A DNA stretch of 64,000 nucleotides, taken from the NCBI GenBank assembly GCA_025056355.1, contig JANWWI010000005.1, positions 1-64,000 of the forward strand, written 5' to 3'. The notes beneath the pieces are model-generated. The model saw only the letters and a list, made by a program, of their open reading frames with translations. It ran no database searches and was not told the DNA's origin. Source of the stretch: Casimicrobiaceae bacterium (GTDB lineage: Bacteria; Pseudomonadota; Gammaproteobacteria; Burkholderiales; Casimicrobiaceae). Shown here in pieces: positions 54,192 to 63,037 of the stretch (its first letter is position 1; every line of letters starts with the position of its first letter). The translations under genes were made by a program, and so were the position numbers.

Positions 54192-55520
54192 GTGACCTCC
54201 ACGCCTCGCATCCGGAGCATCGAGGTCGTGCCCGTGGCGGGCCACGACAGCATGCTGCTCAACCTCTCGGGCGCGCATGCCCCATGCTTTACCCGAAATG
54301 TGTTGATCCTGCGCGATGATGCCGGACGCATCGGCCTCGGCGAGGTGCCTGGCGGCGAGAGCATCCGGCGCACCCTTGAAGAGGCGGGACCGCTCGTCGT
54401 GGGCCGACCCATTGGTCGCTGGCAAGAGATTGTGCGGGCGGTGCAGGTCGCCTTCGCAGCGCGCGACGCCACCGGCCGAGGACAACAAACCTTCGACCAG
54501 CGCACGACCATCCACGCTGCCACGGCCATCGAGGCCGCGCTACTCGATCTGCTCGGCCAGCATCTCGAGGTGCCGGTGGCCGCCCTCCTGGGCGAAGGAC
54601 AGCAGCGTGATCGGGTGCCGGTGCTTGGCTACCTCTTCTTTATCGGCGACCGTCGTCGCACAGGCCTGCCATACCGCGCCCCGCCCGCGCGCGGCGACGA
54701 TTGGCTCATCCTGCGTGACGAACCGGCGCTCACGACCGACGCGATCGTTCGCCTGGCCGAGGCGGCGCAGGCACGCTACGGCTTCAGCGACTTCAAACTC
54801 AAAGGCGGTGTTTTTGCACCCGAGCAGGAAGTGGAGACGGTCATCGCGCTGCACGAACGCTTTCCCGAAGCCCGCATGACGCTGGACCCGAACGGCTGCT
54901 GGTCGCTTGCGGAAGCGATTCGCCTCGGCCAGCTGCTGCGCGGCGTCATCGCGTACGCAGAGGACCCGTGCGGCGCCGAAGGCGATCTGAGCGGACGCGA
55001 GGTGCTGGCCGAGTTCAGGCGCGCAACCGGCCTGCCTACGGCCACGAACATGGTGGCCACCGACTGGCGGCAGCTCATGCACTCGCTCCTGCTGCAAAGC
55101 GTGGACATCCCGCTTGCCGATCCGCATTTTTGGACGCTCTCCGGAAGCGTCCGTGTGGCCCAGCTCTGCCGTGACTTCGGTATGACCTGGGGCTCGCATT
55201 CGAACAATCACTTCGACATCTCGCTGGCGATGTTCACGCATGTTGCGGCGGCTGCCCCGGGGCGTATCACCGCGATCGACACGCACTGGATCTGGCAAGA
55301 CGGGCAACGCCTCACCCGCGAGCCGCTCGCAATCCGAGGCGGTGAAATCCGTGTGCCGGACCGGCCGGGCCTCGGCATCGAACTCGACCGCGAGCGGCTC
55401 GATGCCGCGCACGCGCTCTACCGGAGCTTGCAGGGCGGCGAGCGTGACGATGCAGCTGCGATGCAATCGCTGATTCCTGGCTGGCGCTTCGATCCGAAGC
55501 GTCCGTGCCTCGTACGATGA
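54192..55520 (+). CDS. gudD: Glucarate dehydratase
   Basis: A 442-residue enolase-superfamily dehydratase, the normal length for GudD. It has the catalytic Lys of SDFKLKGGV, metal ligands in LDPNG and [21 protein letters not shown], and [16 protein letters not shown] with the catalytic His. [11 protein letters not shown] is also diagnostic. It converts D-glucarate to 5-keto-4-deoxy-D-glucarate. It starts with GTG, 21 bp after the Bug gene. Confidence 0.93.
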   Translation: MTSTPRIRSIEVVPVAGHDSMLLNLSGAHAPCFTRNVLILRDDAGRIGLGEVPGGESIRRTLEEAGPLVVGRPIGRWQEIVRAVQVAFAARDATGRGQQTFDQRTTIHAATAIEAALLDLLGQHLEVPVAALLGEGQQRDRVPVLGYLFFIGDRRRTGLPYRAPPARGDDWLILRDEPALTTDAIVRLAEAAQARYGFSDFKLKGGVFAPEQEVETVIALHERFPEARMTLDPNGCWSLAEAIRLGQLLRGVIAYAEDPCGAEGDLSGREVLAEFRRATGLPTATNMVATDWRQLMHSLLLQSVDIPLADPHFWTLSGSVRVAQLCRDFGMTWGSHSNNHFDISLAMFTHVAAAAPGRITAIDTHWIWQDGQRLTREPLAIRGGEIRVPDRPGLGIELDRERLDAAHALYRSLQGGERDDAAAMQSLIPGWRFDPKRPCLVR

Positions 55521-55545
55521 TGGAAGCGCTGAGCGCAACTGACGC

Positions 55546-57093
55546 ATGCCCACCGCACAACCGCACCTGATCCGCATCGATCCGCGCGACAACGTGGCCG
55601 TCGTCGCCAATGAGGGCGGTCTCGCGGCCGGCACCGAGATCGCCGCGCTGGGCCTGCGGCTTGTCGAGGCGATCCCGCAAGGGCACAAGGTAGCGCTCGC
55701 GCACCTTGCCGCCGGCGACCCCGTCATCCGCTATGGCGTCACCATCGGCTACGCGGCGCAAGCGTTGAGCGCGGGCAGTTGGGTCAACGAGGCACGGCTC
55801 AGACTGCCGCCGGCGCCCCGGCTCGATCAACTGCCGCCCCCCGAGCCGGTTACCTCGCCGCCACCAGCGCTCGAGGGCTACAGCTTTGAAGGCTATCGAA
55901 ACCCCGATGGCTCGGTGGGCACGCGAAACGTCCTGGCCGTCACGACCACCGTGCAGTGCGTGGCCGGTGTCGTCAGCCACGCGGTCGAGCGCATCCGGCG
56001 CGAACTGCTACCGCACTTTCCGAATGTCGACGGTGTGGTTGCGCTCGAGCACAGCTACGGCTGCGGGGTTGCGATCGATGCGCCGAATGCCTCGATTCCC
56101 ATCCGGACGCTGCGCAATCTCGCCCGCAACCCCAACTTCGGCGGCCAGACGCTGGTGGTGTCACTCGGCTGCGAGAAGCTCACCACGGAGCGGCTTTTCC
56201 CCGCCGGCACGATCGCGATCATGGATGAGCGCGATATCGTGCGGCTTCAAGATCGCAGGCATGTGGGCTTCGAAAGCATGATCGCCTCGATCCTCGCCGC
56301 GGCGGAGCGTCATCTCGACCGACTCAACCGGCGCCGTCGCGAAAGGCTACCCGCAAGCGAGCTCGTGGTTGGCATGCAGTGCGGCGGCAGCGACGCCTTC
56401 TCGGGCCTGACCGCCAATCCCGCCGTAGGCGTGGCCGCAGACCTGCTCGTCCGTGCCGGCGCCACGGTCATCGTGAGCGAAATCACCGAGGTGCGCGATG
56501 CAGCCGGGGAGCTCACGCGCCGTGCGGCAAGCCCGGAAGTCGCTTCGGCCATCGTGCGCGAGCTGGCCGCCTATGACGCCTACCTCGCAGGCGGCGGCGC
56601 GGACCGCAGCGCCAACACGACGCCGGGCAACAAGGCCGGTGGCTTGTCCAACATCGTCGAGAAGGCCATGGGCTCGATCATCAAAAGCGGCAGCACTCCG
56701 ATCCGCCATGTGCTCGCCGCCGGCGAACGGCTCACCCTTGACCAGCGGGGTCTTGTATTCCTGGCCGGTCCAGCTTCGGACTTCATCTGCGGTACGTTGG
56801 AAATGGCCGCGGGGATGAACGTGCACGTCTTCACCACCGGCCGCGGAACCCCCTACGGGCTGCCCGCCGTGCCGGTCATCAAGGTCGCCACCCGCAGCGA
56901 ACTTGCGCGCCGCTGGCACGATCTGATCGACCTCGACGCAGGACCGATCGCCACCGGCGAGGCCACGGTCGAGGAGATCGGCTCTCAGCTCTTCGAGCTA
57001 ATCCTCGAAACCGCAAGCGGAAAGCCGACCTGGTCCGAGCGCTGGCGACTCGAAAACGCCCTCACCCTTTTCAACCCTGCTCCGATCACCTGA
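55546..57093 (+). CDS. garD: Galactarate dehydratase
   Basis: A 515-residue GarD/UxaA-family dehydratase. The N-terminal SAF-like part (residues 1-100) is followed by the catalytic part, with [60 protein letters not shown] and [15 protein letters not shown]. It converts galactarate to 5-keto-4-deoxyglucarate, the same product as GudD. It is 25 bp after gudD. Confidence 0.94.
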   Translation: MPTAQPHLIRIDPRDNVAVVANEGGLAAGTEIAALGLRLVEAIPQGHKVALAHLAAGDPVIRYGVTIGYAAQALSAGSWVNEARLRLPPAPRLDQLPPPEPVTSPPPALEGYSFEGYRNPDGSVGTRNVLAVTTTVQCVAGVVSHAVERIRRELLPHFPNVDGVVALEHSYGCGVAIDAPNASIPIRTLRNLARNPNFGGQTLVVSLGCEKLTTERLFPAGTIAIMDERDIVRLQDRRHVGFESMIASILAAAERHLDRLNRRRRERLPASELVVGMQCGGSDAFSGLTANPAVGVAADLLVRAGATVIVSEITEVRDAAGELTRRAASPEVASAIVRELAAYDAYLAGGGADRSANTTPGNKAGGLSNIVEKAMGSIIKSGSTPIRHVLAAGERLTLDQRGLVFLAGPASDFICGTLEMAAGMNVHVFTTGRGTPYGLPAVPVIKVATRSELARRWHDLIDLDAGPIATGEATVEEIGSQLFELILETASGKPTWSERWRLENALTLFNPAPIT

Positions 57094-57119
57094 TCCACCT
57101 GCCCACAAGAAGCCTCACC

Positions 57120-57881
57120 GTGCGCCCCAACCCTTTGCGTCAGCTCTGGCAACAAGACCGCGCCGCCCTCAACGGCTGGCTTGCGATCCCGAACTCCTTC
57201 ACTGCCGAGACCATGGCCCATCAGGGTTGGGACTCGCTCACGATCGACCTCCAGCACGGCCTGATCGACTACCAGGCGATGGTGGGCATGCTGCAAGCGA
57301 TCTCGACCACGTCGACCGTGCCGATCGTTCGCGTGCCCTGGCTCGATCCTGGGGCGATCATGAAAGCGCTTGATGCTGGCGCCTACGGGGTGATCTGCCC
57401 GATGGTGAACACGCGCGAAGATGCGCAGAAACTGGTCGCCTGGACCTCCTACGCTCCGCGCGGAACACGCAGCTTCGGTCCGGTTCGGGCCACCCTCTAC
57501 GCGGGGCCAGACTACGCCCAGGCAGCCAATGACACGATTGTGCGCTTTGCCATGATCGAAACCGTCCAGGCCCTCGATCAGCTCGATGCCATTCTCTCGG
57601 TCGAGGGACTCGATGCGATCTACATCGGCCCGTCCGATCTGTCGCTCTCCATGGGCTGCCGCCCGGTCTTCGATGAGGTGGACCCGCCGGTCGTGGAAGC
57701 GATTGCCTACATCCTCGAGCGTGCACGGGCCCACGGCGTCGTCGCCGGCATCCATAACGGCGAGCCGCGCATCGCACGCGCACGCATCGCCCAGGGCTTT
57801 CGCTTCGTCTCGGTCGGCTCTGATGTCCGTTTCATGGCGGCGGCGGCACGCCAGACGGTCGATGCGATGCGTGCGCCCTGA
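57120..57881 (+). CDS. garL: 5-keto-4-deoxy-D-glucarate aldolase (HpcH/HpaI family)
   Basis: A 253-residue class II aldolase. The active-site His is in DLQHGLIDY, the metal Glu in FAMIETVQAL and the metal Asp in IYIGPSDLSLSMG; Arg in VPIVRVPW is also conserved. It cleaves 5-keto-4-deoxyglucarate to pyruvate and tartronate semialdehyde. It starts with GTG, 26 bp after garD. HpaI-family enzymes are promiscuous, so the precise substrate rests on the operon. Confidence 0.88.
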   Translation: MRPNPLRQLWQQDRAALNGWLAIPNSFTAETMAHQGWDSLTIDLQHGLIDYQAMVGMLQAISTTSTVPIVRVPWLDPGAIMKALDAGAYGVICPMVNTREDAQKLVAWTSYAPRGTRSFGPVRATLYAGPDYAQAANDTIVRFAMIETVQALDQLDAILSVEGLDAIYIGPSDLSLSMGCRPVFDEVDPPVVEAIAYILERARAHGVVAGIHNGEPRIARARIAQGFRFVSVGSDVRFMAAAARQTVDAMRAP

Positions 57882-57920
57882 TTCCCACTCCTGCCTTTGT
57901 TTTGTCACCACAGCAACGCC

Positions 57921-58823
57921 ATGCCCTCACATCCCCTCGGTTTCATCGGACTCGGCATCATGGGTCGGCCCATGTGCCTGCACCTACTCAAGGCGGGACA
58001 CACCGTGTCTGTGCATTCCCGCAGCGGCCCTGGTCAGGAGGTGCTCGATGCGGGTGCTCGCCCGTGCTCCTCGCCGCGCGAAGTGATCGAACGCGCCGAC
58101 ATCGTGTTCCTGATGTTGCCCGACACACCGGATGTCGAGCGCGTTCTTTTTGCCGAAAACGGCCTCGCCACGGGACCGCTCGGGGGCAAAACGATCGTGG
58201 ACATGAGCTCGATCAGCCCCCTCGCGACGAAGTCGTTCGCGGAGCGTGTTCGCGGCTTGGGGGGCGACTACGTCGATGCGCCGGTTTCTGGCGGTGAGGT
58301 CGGGGCACGCCAGGCGACGCTCTCCATCATGGTCGGCGCAAGCGATACCGCGTTCGAGCGGGTGAAGCCCTACTTCGAATGCATGGGCAAGAACATTACG
58401 CGGGTCGGCGAGGTCGGTGCGGGGCAGATCGCCAAGGTTGCCAACCAAATCATTGTGGCACTGACCATTGCCGCGGTCGGGGAAGCACTCGTCTTTGCCA
58501 GCAAGGCTGGCGCCGACCCGGCGCGCGTCCGCCAGGCGCTCATGGGCGGCTTTGCCTCGAGCCGCGTCTTGGAAGTGCACGGCGAGCGCATGATCCGCCG
58601 CAGCTTCGAGCCGGGTTTTCGCATCGAGCTGCACCAGAAGGACCTCAACCTTGCCCTCCAAGGCGCCCGCGAGTTGGGGATCGCACTGCCCAACACAGCG
58701 ACCGTCGCGCAGCTTATGCAAGCCTGTGCCGCGCTCGGACTTGCCAAAAAGGACCACTGCGCGCTCGTGCAGGCGTTGGAACTGCTTGCGCAACACCCCG
58801 TCGCACCCGCCGAGGCGTCGTAA
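57921..58823 (+). CDS. garR: Tartronate semialdehyde reductase (2-hydroxy-3-oxopropionate reductase)
   Basis: A 300-residue beta-hydroxyacid dehydrogenase. The cofactor motif is GFIGLGIMGRPM, the substrate loop VDAPVSGGEVGA, and the catalytic Lys is in GAGQIAKVANQ. HQKDLNLAL is also typical. It reduces tartronate semialdehyde to D-glycerate and completes the E. coli-type aldarate route. The ATG at 57921 is chosen because homology begins there; the frame extends to 57897. It converges with mltF, with only 4 bp between stop codons. No glycerate kinase gene is in the window. Confidence 0.9.
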   Translation: MPSHPLGFIGLGIMGRPMCLHLLKAGHTVSVHSRSGPGQEVLDAGARPCSSPREVIERADIVFLMLPDTPDVERVLFAENGLATGPLGGKTIVDMSSISPLATKSFAERVRGLGGDYVDAPVSGGEVGARQATLSIMVGASDTAFERVKPYFECMGKNITRVGEVGAGQIAKVANQIIVALTIAAVGEALVFASKAGADPARVRQALMGGFASSRVLEVHGERMIRRSFEPGFRIELHQKDLNLALQGARELGIALPNTATVAQLMQACAALGLAKKDHCALVQALELLAQHPVAPAEAS

Positions 58824-58827
58824 AGAG

Positions 58828-60240
58828 TCACGTCCGACGGACCTGAAGCTTCGGTCGGTGCGGCGCCTCCATCCGAAGCAAGATGTCGTAGTAAGAGCGC
58901 ACCGCCTCAACCAGCTCGATCGGCATCAGACAGCGGCAGGGGCCAAGATTGAACTGCGCCGCTTCCTCCGGCCGTGCCAGACGCACAAGACCACGCCGGA
59001 CATCGACCCAGCGATCAGGATTTCGCCCCATGCGTGCAGTCAGAATGCGGGCATTTTCCAGGTGCCCCGGGCCGATGTTGTAGGCCGCCAGTGCCAGAAA
59101 GGTCTTGTCCGGCTCCTCGATCCGTGCGGGGATCTGCTCGCGTTTGATCATGGCCAGGTAACGCGCGCCCCCCATGATGGACTGATAAGGGTCGCGCCGG
59201 TCGCTCACCCCGAGCCTACGCGCGGTGTCTTCGGTAAGCTGCATGAAGCCTTGAACCCCGGTCTCGGAAACCGCATCGGCGTTCCAGTGCGACTCCTGGT
59301 AGGCCAGCGCGGCAAGCAGTCGCCACTCGATCCCGGTTTTCTCTTGCGCCTCTTGGAACCAGCGCTTGAAGCGCGGCAGCACGGTGTTGACTCGCTCGAT
59401 GAAGACCTCCAAATCGGCAGCGCGGACCTTTTTGGAAAAGCCGAGGTAGCGATCAAGCAGGACCTCCAGTCGCCCATCGGCCGAGAGCTTCTTGAGGAAA
59501 CTGTCAGCCTGGTCGCGCAGCGCCACCGCATCGCTGCGAAAGAGCCAAGCGCGGGGGATCGACGGGGTTGCCGCAAACGCCACTTCGACGTCATAGTGCA
59601 TGTGACGCGCCGCGTCGTAGGTGACCTGCTCGATGAGTGCATAGGGCACATCGCCACTGCCGACAGCCGCCATGAGCAGCTCATCGTCGTTGTGCGGATC
59701 GCCGGCGAATTCGACCGAGGGGTGCTGCCGTTTGAGCTGTTCAAGCGCCGGCTCCTGTGCGAGCCGCGCGCTCACGATCACGCGCTTAGGGTCGAGCTCA
59801 GCAAACGAGCGTGGCCGAACCGTGTACGGCGTATGCACGAGAATCCACGGCGAGGCGAGATAGGTGGCCCGGGTCGCCACCTCATGGCTTCGTGTGTGGT
59901 TGGTGGTGCCCGCGGCCACCATATCCACCTCACCGCGCACAAGCGCCGCCCGCGCCTCCTCCACCGAGGTAAAGACCCGAATTTCGACCGCCCGACCGAT
60001 CGTACGCGCGAAGGCATGCACCAAATCGTGCTCGAGGCCACGCGAATGCCCAGCGCGATCTTGCAGATAGACGGTCGGATGACTCACCATCGCCACCTGG
60101 AGGGCTTGCAAGCGAAGACTCGGCGGCCCAGGGCGCCCCGTCGGCTCAGCCGCCGGCGCGGTGATACGGTCGAGCAGCAAAGTCGGTAGGGTCGCAAGCG
60201 CAACAAACAGCGCGCTTGCCGCCAGAGGACGAGCAAACAA
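58828..60240 (-). CDS. mltF: Membrane-bound lytic murein transglycosylase F
   Basis: A 470-residue protein with an N-terminal hydrophobic anchor or signal, an amino-acid-binding-like domain (about residues 45-280), and a C-terminal lytic transglycosylase domain. The catalytic Glu is in ALAYQESHWNADA, followed by GVQGFMQLTEDTA and MGGARYLAMI, and AAYNIGPGHLENA. It cleaves peptidoglycan with formation of anhydromuropeptides, the compounds that AmpG imports. The start is probably the TTG at 60240 but is not certain. Confidence 0.9.
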   Translation of the reverse strand: MFARPLAASALFVALATLPTLLLDRITAPAAEPTGRPGPPSLRLQALQVAMVSHPTVYLQDRAGHSRGLEHDLVHAFARTIGRAVEIRVFTSVEEARAALVRGEVDMVAAGTTNHTRSHEVATRATYLASPWILVHTPYTVRPRSFAELDPKRVIVSARLAQEPALEQLKRQHPSVEFAGDPHNDDELLMAAVGSGDVPYALIEQVTYDAARHMHYDVEVAFAATPSIPRAWLFRSDAVALRDQADSFLKKLSADGRLEVLLDRYLGFSKKVRAADLEVFIERVNTVLPRFKRWFQEAQEKTGIEWRLLAALAYQESHWNADAVSETGVQGFMQLTEDTARRLGVSDRRDPYQSIMGGARYLAMIKREQIPARIEEPDKTFLALAAYNIGPGHLENARILTARMGRNPDRWVDVRRGLVRLARPEEAAQFNLGPCRCLMPIELVEAVRSYYDILLRMEAPHRPKLQVRRT

Positions 60241-60287
60241 GCGAATCGACTGACAAGGCAGATGGGATGCGGGCAGTATAGGCTCCC

Positions 60288-60293
60288 TATAAT
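60288..60293 (+). promoter_or_regulatory. -10 box of the 4.5S RNA promoter
   Basis: A consensus TATAAT lies 8 bp before the first base of the SRP RNA, the expected distance to a start site. A matching -35 is not clear. Confidence 0.5.
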
Positions 60294-60300
60294 CGGATAC

Positions 60301-60394
60301 GGTGGGTCGCCCCGCATGTGGATGCCGTGAACCTGGTCAGGTGCGGAAGCAAGCAGCCATAGCGGTTGAAGCAGTGCCGGGGGAACGGCTCACC
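60301..60394 (+). ncRNA. ffs: 4.5S (signal recognition particle) RNA
   Basis: The bacterial small SRP RNA, recognised by its apical core: ATGCCGTGAACCTGGTCAGG, then GCGGAAGCAAGCAGCC. The ends GGTGGG (60301) and GGCTCACC (to 60394) pair to close the long hairpin. The RNA binds Ffh to target membrane proteins. Its place just upstream of dnaX is the usual one in proteobacteria. Confidence 0.95.
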
Positions 60395-60432
60395 ACTTTT
60401 CTTCTGCCCAGCCCCGCGTCGCGGCACGCCTC

Positions 60433-62061
60433 GTGAGCGCTTCTCTCGCCCTTGCTCGAAAGTACAGGCCCCGGGACTTCTCTGAGCTTGTCGGCCAAGA
60501 GCACGTCGTGCGGGCCCTTACCCATGCGCTCGAAACCGGCCGCCTGCATCAGGCCTATCTGCTGACGGGCACGCGCGGGATCGGCAAGACCACCATCGCC
60601 CGGATCCTCGCCAAGACGCTCAACTGCGAAACCGGCGTTACCGCCAAGCCCTGCGGAATTTGCGCGGCGTGCACCGAGATCGACAGCGGCCGCTTTCCCG
60701 ATTTGATCGAGCTCGACGCCGCCTCCAACACCGGCGTCGATCATATGCGCGAAATCATCGAAAACGCGCGTTATGCGCCGACGGCGGGCCGTTATAAGGT
60801 TTATCTGATCGACGAAGTGCACATGCTCTCGAAGAGCGCCTTCAACGCGATGCTCAAGACGCTCGAAGAGCCGCCCGAGCACGTCAAATTCGTGCTCGCG
60901 ACCACCGATCCGCAGAAGGTTCCCGCCACGGTGCTGTCGCGCTGCCTGCAATTCAACTTGAAGGCGTTTCCACCAGAGCGAATCGCCGCGCAGCTCGAGC
61001 GGGTGCTGCACGCCGAAGGCGTGAACTACGAACGCTCCGCGCTTGACCTGCTTGCTGAGGCCGCCGAAGGGTCCATGCGTGACGCGCTCTCGCTCACGGA
61101 TCAAGCAATTGCCTTCGGTCACGGGCAGGTGCGCGAGGCAGAGGTGCGCCAGATGCTCGGCAACGTCGATCGGGACTTTGCCTGGCGCATTCTCGATGCC
61201 CTGGCTTCGGGCGATGCGCGCTCGCTGGTCGTCGAAGCCGAGCGAGCCGCTGAACATGCACTGTCGGCCGATCAAGCGCTCGCGCAACTCGCGCGAACCT
61301 TCCATCGTCTTGCGCTATTTCAAGTCGTCCCGGCAAGCGTGCCCGAAGCGGATCCGGATCGGGCAAGGATCGAGCGCCTTGCCGCGGCCTTTTCACCCGA
61401 AGTGCTGCAGCTCGGCTACCAAATCTGCCTGCACGGGCGAGACGACTTGCGGCTCGCACCCGATGAGGGAACCGCGCTCATGATGACGCTGCTTCGGTTG
61501 CACGCCTTTGCCCCGTTGACGGCCGAGGCGGTTGCCGTACACGGCAAGGCGATCCAGCCTGAGGCCGCACCGACATCGGCACCGCCCGATGGGCGCTCTG
61601 CGACGTCTCCGTCGGCCTCATCGCCGAGCGATCTCGAACGATCGACCAGTTCAGCGGCAGCTGCCGAACGCGGCGCTATGCCGGGCCGCTTCGACGGCGA
61701 CTGGAAGCGCCTGGTGGCGGCGCTGCCCCTTGCGGCCATGGCGCGTGAGCTGGCGCGCCATAGCACGCTGCTTGAATTCGAGGAAGGGCGCTTCCGGCTT
61801 GCACTGCCCAGCGAGAAACGGCCCCTTGCCACACAGCGGGATCGTTTGGCCAAGACGCTTGCGGATTATTTCGGCCGTCCGATCCGCGTCGAGATCGAAT
61901 TCTCCGATGCGAGCGGCGACACGGTAGCCGCCGCCGAACAGCGAGTGCTCGATGAGCGACAGCGCGCCGCTGAGGCCGCTTTTATGGCCGATCCGGCTGT
62001 GCAGGCCCTGCTTGCGCAGCCTGGCGCGCAAGTCGTTCCCGGTAGCATTCGTCCCCTCTGA
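60433..62061 (+). CDS. dnaX: DNA polymerase III gamma/tau subunit
   Basis: A 542-residue clamp-loader ATPase. It has ARKYRPRDFSELVGQEHVV at the start, Walker A in GTRGIGKTT, the zinc ligands in CETG...CGICAAC, Walker B in VYLIDEVHML, and the sensor/arginine-finger SRCLQF. The tau part (from about residue 365) has a low-complexity Ser/Ala/Pro linker and a C-terminal domain. It starts with GTG at 60433, 38 bp after ffs. Confidence 0.96.
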   Translation: MSASLALARKYRPRDFSELVGQEHVVRALTHALETGRLHQAYLLTGTRGIGKTTIARILAKTLNCETGVTAKPCGICAACTEIDSGRFPDLIELDAASNTGVDHMREIIENARYAPTAGRYKVYLIDEVHMLSKSAFNAMLKTLEEPPEHVKFVLATTDPQKVPATVLSRCLQFNLKAFPPERIAAQLERVLHAEGVNYERSALDLLAEAAEGSMRDALSLTDQAIAFGHGQVREAEVRQMLGNVDRDFAWRILDALASGDARSLVVEAERAAEHALSADQALAQLARTFHRLALFQVVPASVPEADPDRARIERLAAAFSPEVLQLGYQICLHGRDDLRLAPDEGTALMMTLLRLHAFAPLTAEAVAVHGKAIQPEAAPTSAPPDGRSATSPSASSPSDLERSTSSAAAAERGAMPGRFDGDWKRLVAALPLAAMARELARHSTLLEFEEGRFRLALPSEKRPLATQRDRLAKTLADYFGRPIRVEIEFSDASGDTVAAAEQRVLDERQRAAEAAFMADPAVQALLAQPGAQVVPGSIRPL

Positions 62062-62085
62062 CCTCAGCCCTGGAGCGAATGTCCG

Positions 62086-62412
62086 ATGTTTGGCAAAGGC
62101 GGAATGGCTGGCCTCCTGCAGCAGGCCCAGCGCATGCAGGAAAACTTCAAAAAGGCACAAGAGGAAATCGCGCGCATGGAGATCGAGGGCGAAGCGGGCG
62201 CGGGCCTGGTCAAAGTCGTTCTGACCGGAAAGCACGAGTGCCGCAGAGTCTCGATCGACCCGTCGGTGCTCGATGATCGCGAAATGCTCGAAGATTTGCT
62301 CACCGCCGCGATCAACGACGCCGCGCGAAAGTTGGAAGCCATTACAAGCGAAAAATTGGGTGCACTGGCCGGCGGCTTGGGGCTTCCCCCTGGCCTGAAG
62401 CTTCCGCTGTGA
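62086..62412 (+). CDS. ybaB: YbaB/EbfC nucleoid-associated protein
   Basis: A 108-residue DNA-binding protein of the YbaB/EbfC family: the N-terminal [20 protein letters not shown] helix, [18 protein letters not shown], and the [11 protein letters not shown] tail. It lies between dnaX and recR, the conserved order, and is probably co-transcribed with them. Confidence 0.95.
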   Translation: MFGKGGMAGLLQQAQRMQENFKKAQEEIARMEIEGEAGAGLVKVVLTGKHECRRVSIDPSVLDDREMLEDLLTAAINDAARKLEAITSEKLGALAGGLGLPPGLKLPL

Positions 62413-62449
62413 CGAACTGCCTGGCTTGCTCGGCTGCTTCGTTGGTGTG

Positions 62450-63037
62450 GTGACCCCGCTTGCCCTGCGCAACCTGACGGAGGCCCTCAAAGCGCTGCCG
62501 GGGATTGGCCCACGCGCAGCGCAACGGATCGCCTTCGAACTGGTTGAACGGCGTCGCGAGGCCGCCGCCTCGCTCGCCCGCGCAATCGATGCCGCGCTTG
62601 AAAAACTCGGCCGCTGTGAGCGATGCAACACGCTCTCGGAGACCCCCATCTGTCCGCTCTGCGCCTCGCCGAGACGCGATGCCTCCCTGCTCTGTGTGGT
62701 CGAGACACCGGCCGATCAGATGATGATCGAAGCCTGCGGCGCCTACCAGGGCCTCTACTATGTGCTCATGGGCCGCATCTCCCCGCTCGATGGCCTTGGC
62801 CCCGATGAACTGCACCTCGACCGGCTCGTCGAGCGCGCCTGCGACGGCCAGGTCCGCGAGGTCATCCTGGCAACGAACTTCACCACCGAAGGCGAGGTCA
62901 CTGCGCACGTGATCGGTGAGCTGCTCAGCGGACGCGGGCTCGCCGTCACTCGGCTTGCCCGCGGCATTCCGATCGGCTCGGAGCTTGAGTACGTCGATCC
63001 GGCCACTGTCGCCCAGGCGGTGCGGGAGCGGCGCTAG
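62450..63037 (+). CDS. recR: Recombination mediator RecR
   Basis: A 195-residue protein from the GTG at 62450 (203 residues from a TTG at 62426; the GTG at 62447 is also possible). It has a helix-hairpin-helix [17 protein letters not shown], a zinc finger [16 protein letters not shown] and a TOPRIM domain ([12 protein letters not shown] and the later ATNFTTEGE). It acts with RecO and RecF to load RecA at gaps. The last four bases CTAG provide stop codons for both recR and the convergent ksgA. Confidence 0.94.
   Translation: MTPLALRNLTEALKALPGIGPRAAQRIAFELVERRREAAASLARAIDAALEKLGRCERCNTLSETPICPLCASPRRDASLLCVVETPADQMMIEACGAYQGLYYVLMGRISPLDGLGPDELHLDRLVERACDGQVREVILATNFTTEGEVTAHVIGELLSGRGLAVTRLARGIPIGSELEYVDPATVAQAVRERR

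Noticed and set aside
58651-60189. Rightward open frame of 512 codons opposite mltF
   Set aside because: The product has no recognisable domain, while the opposite strand encodes a clear MltF; it is a compositional shadow.
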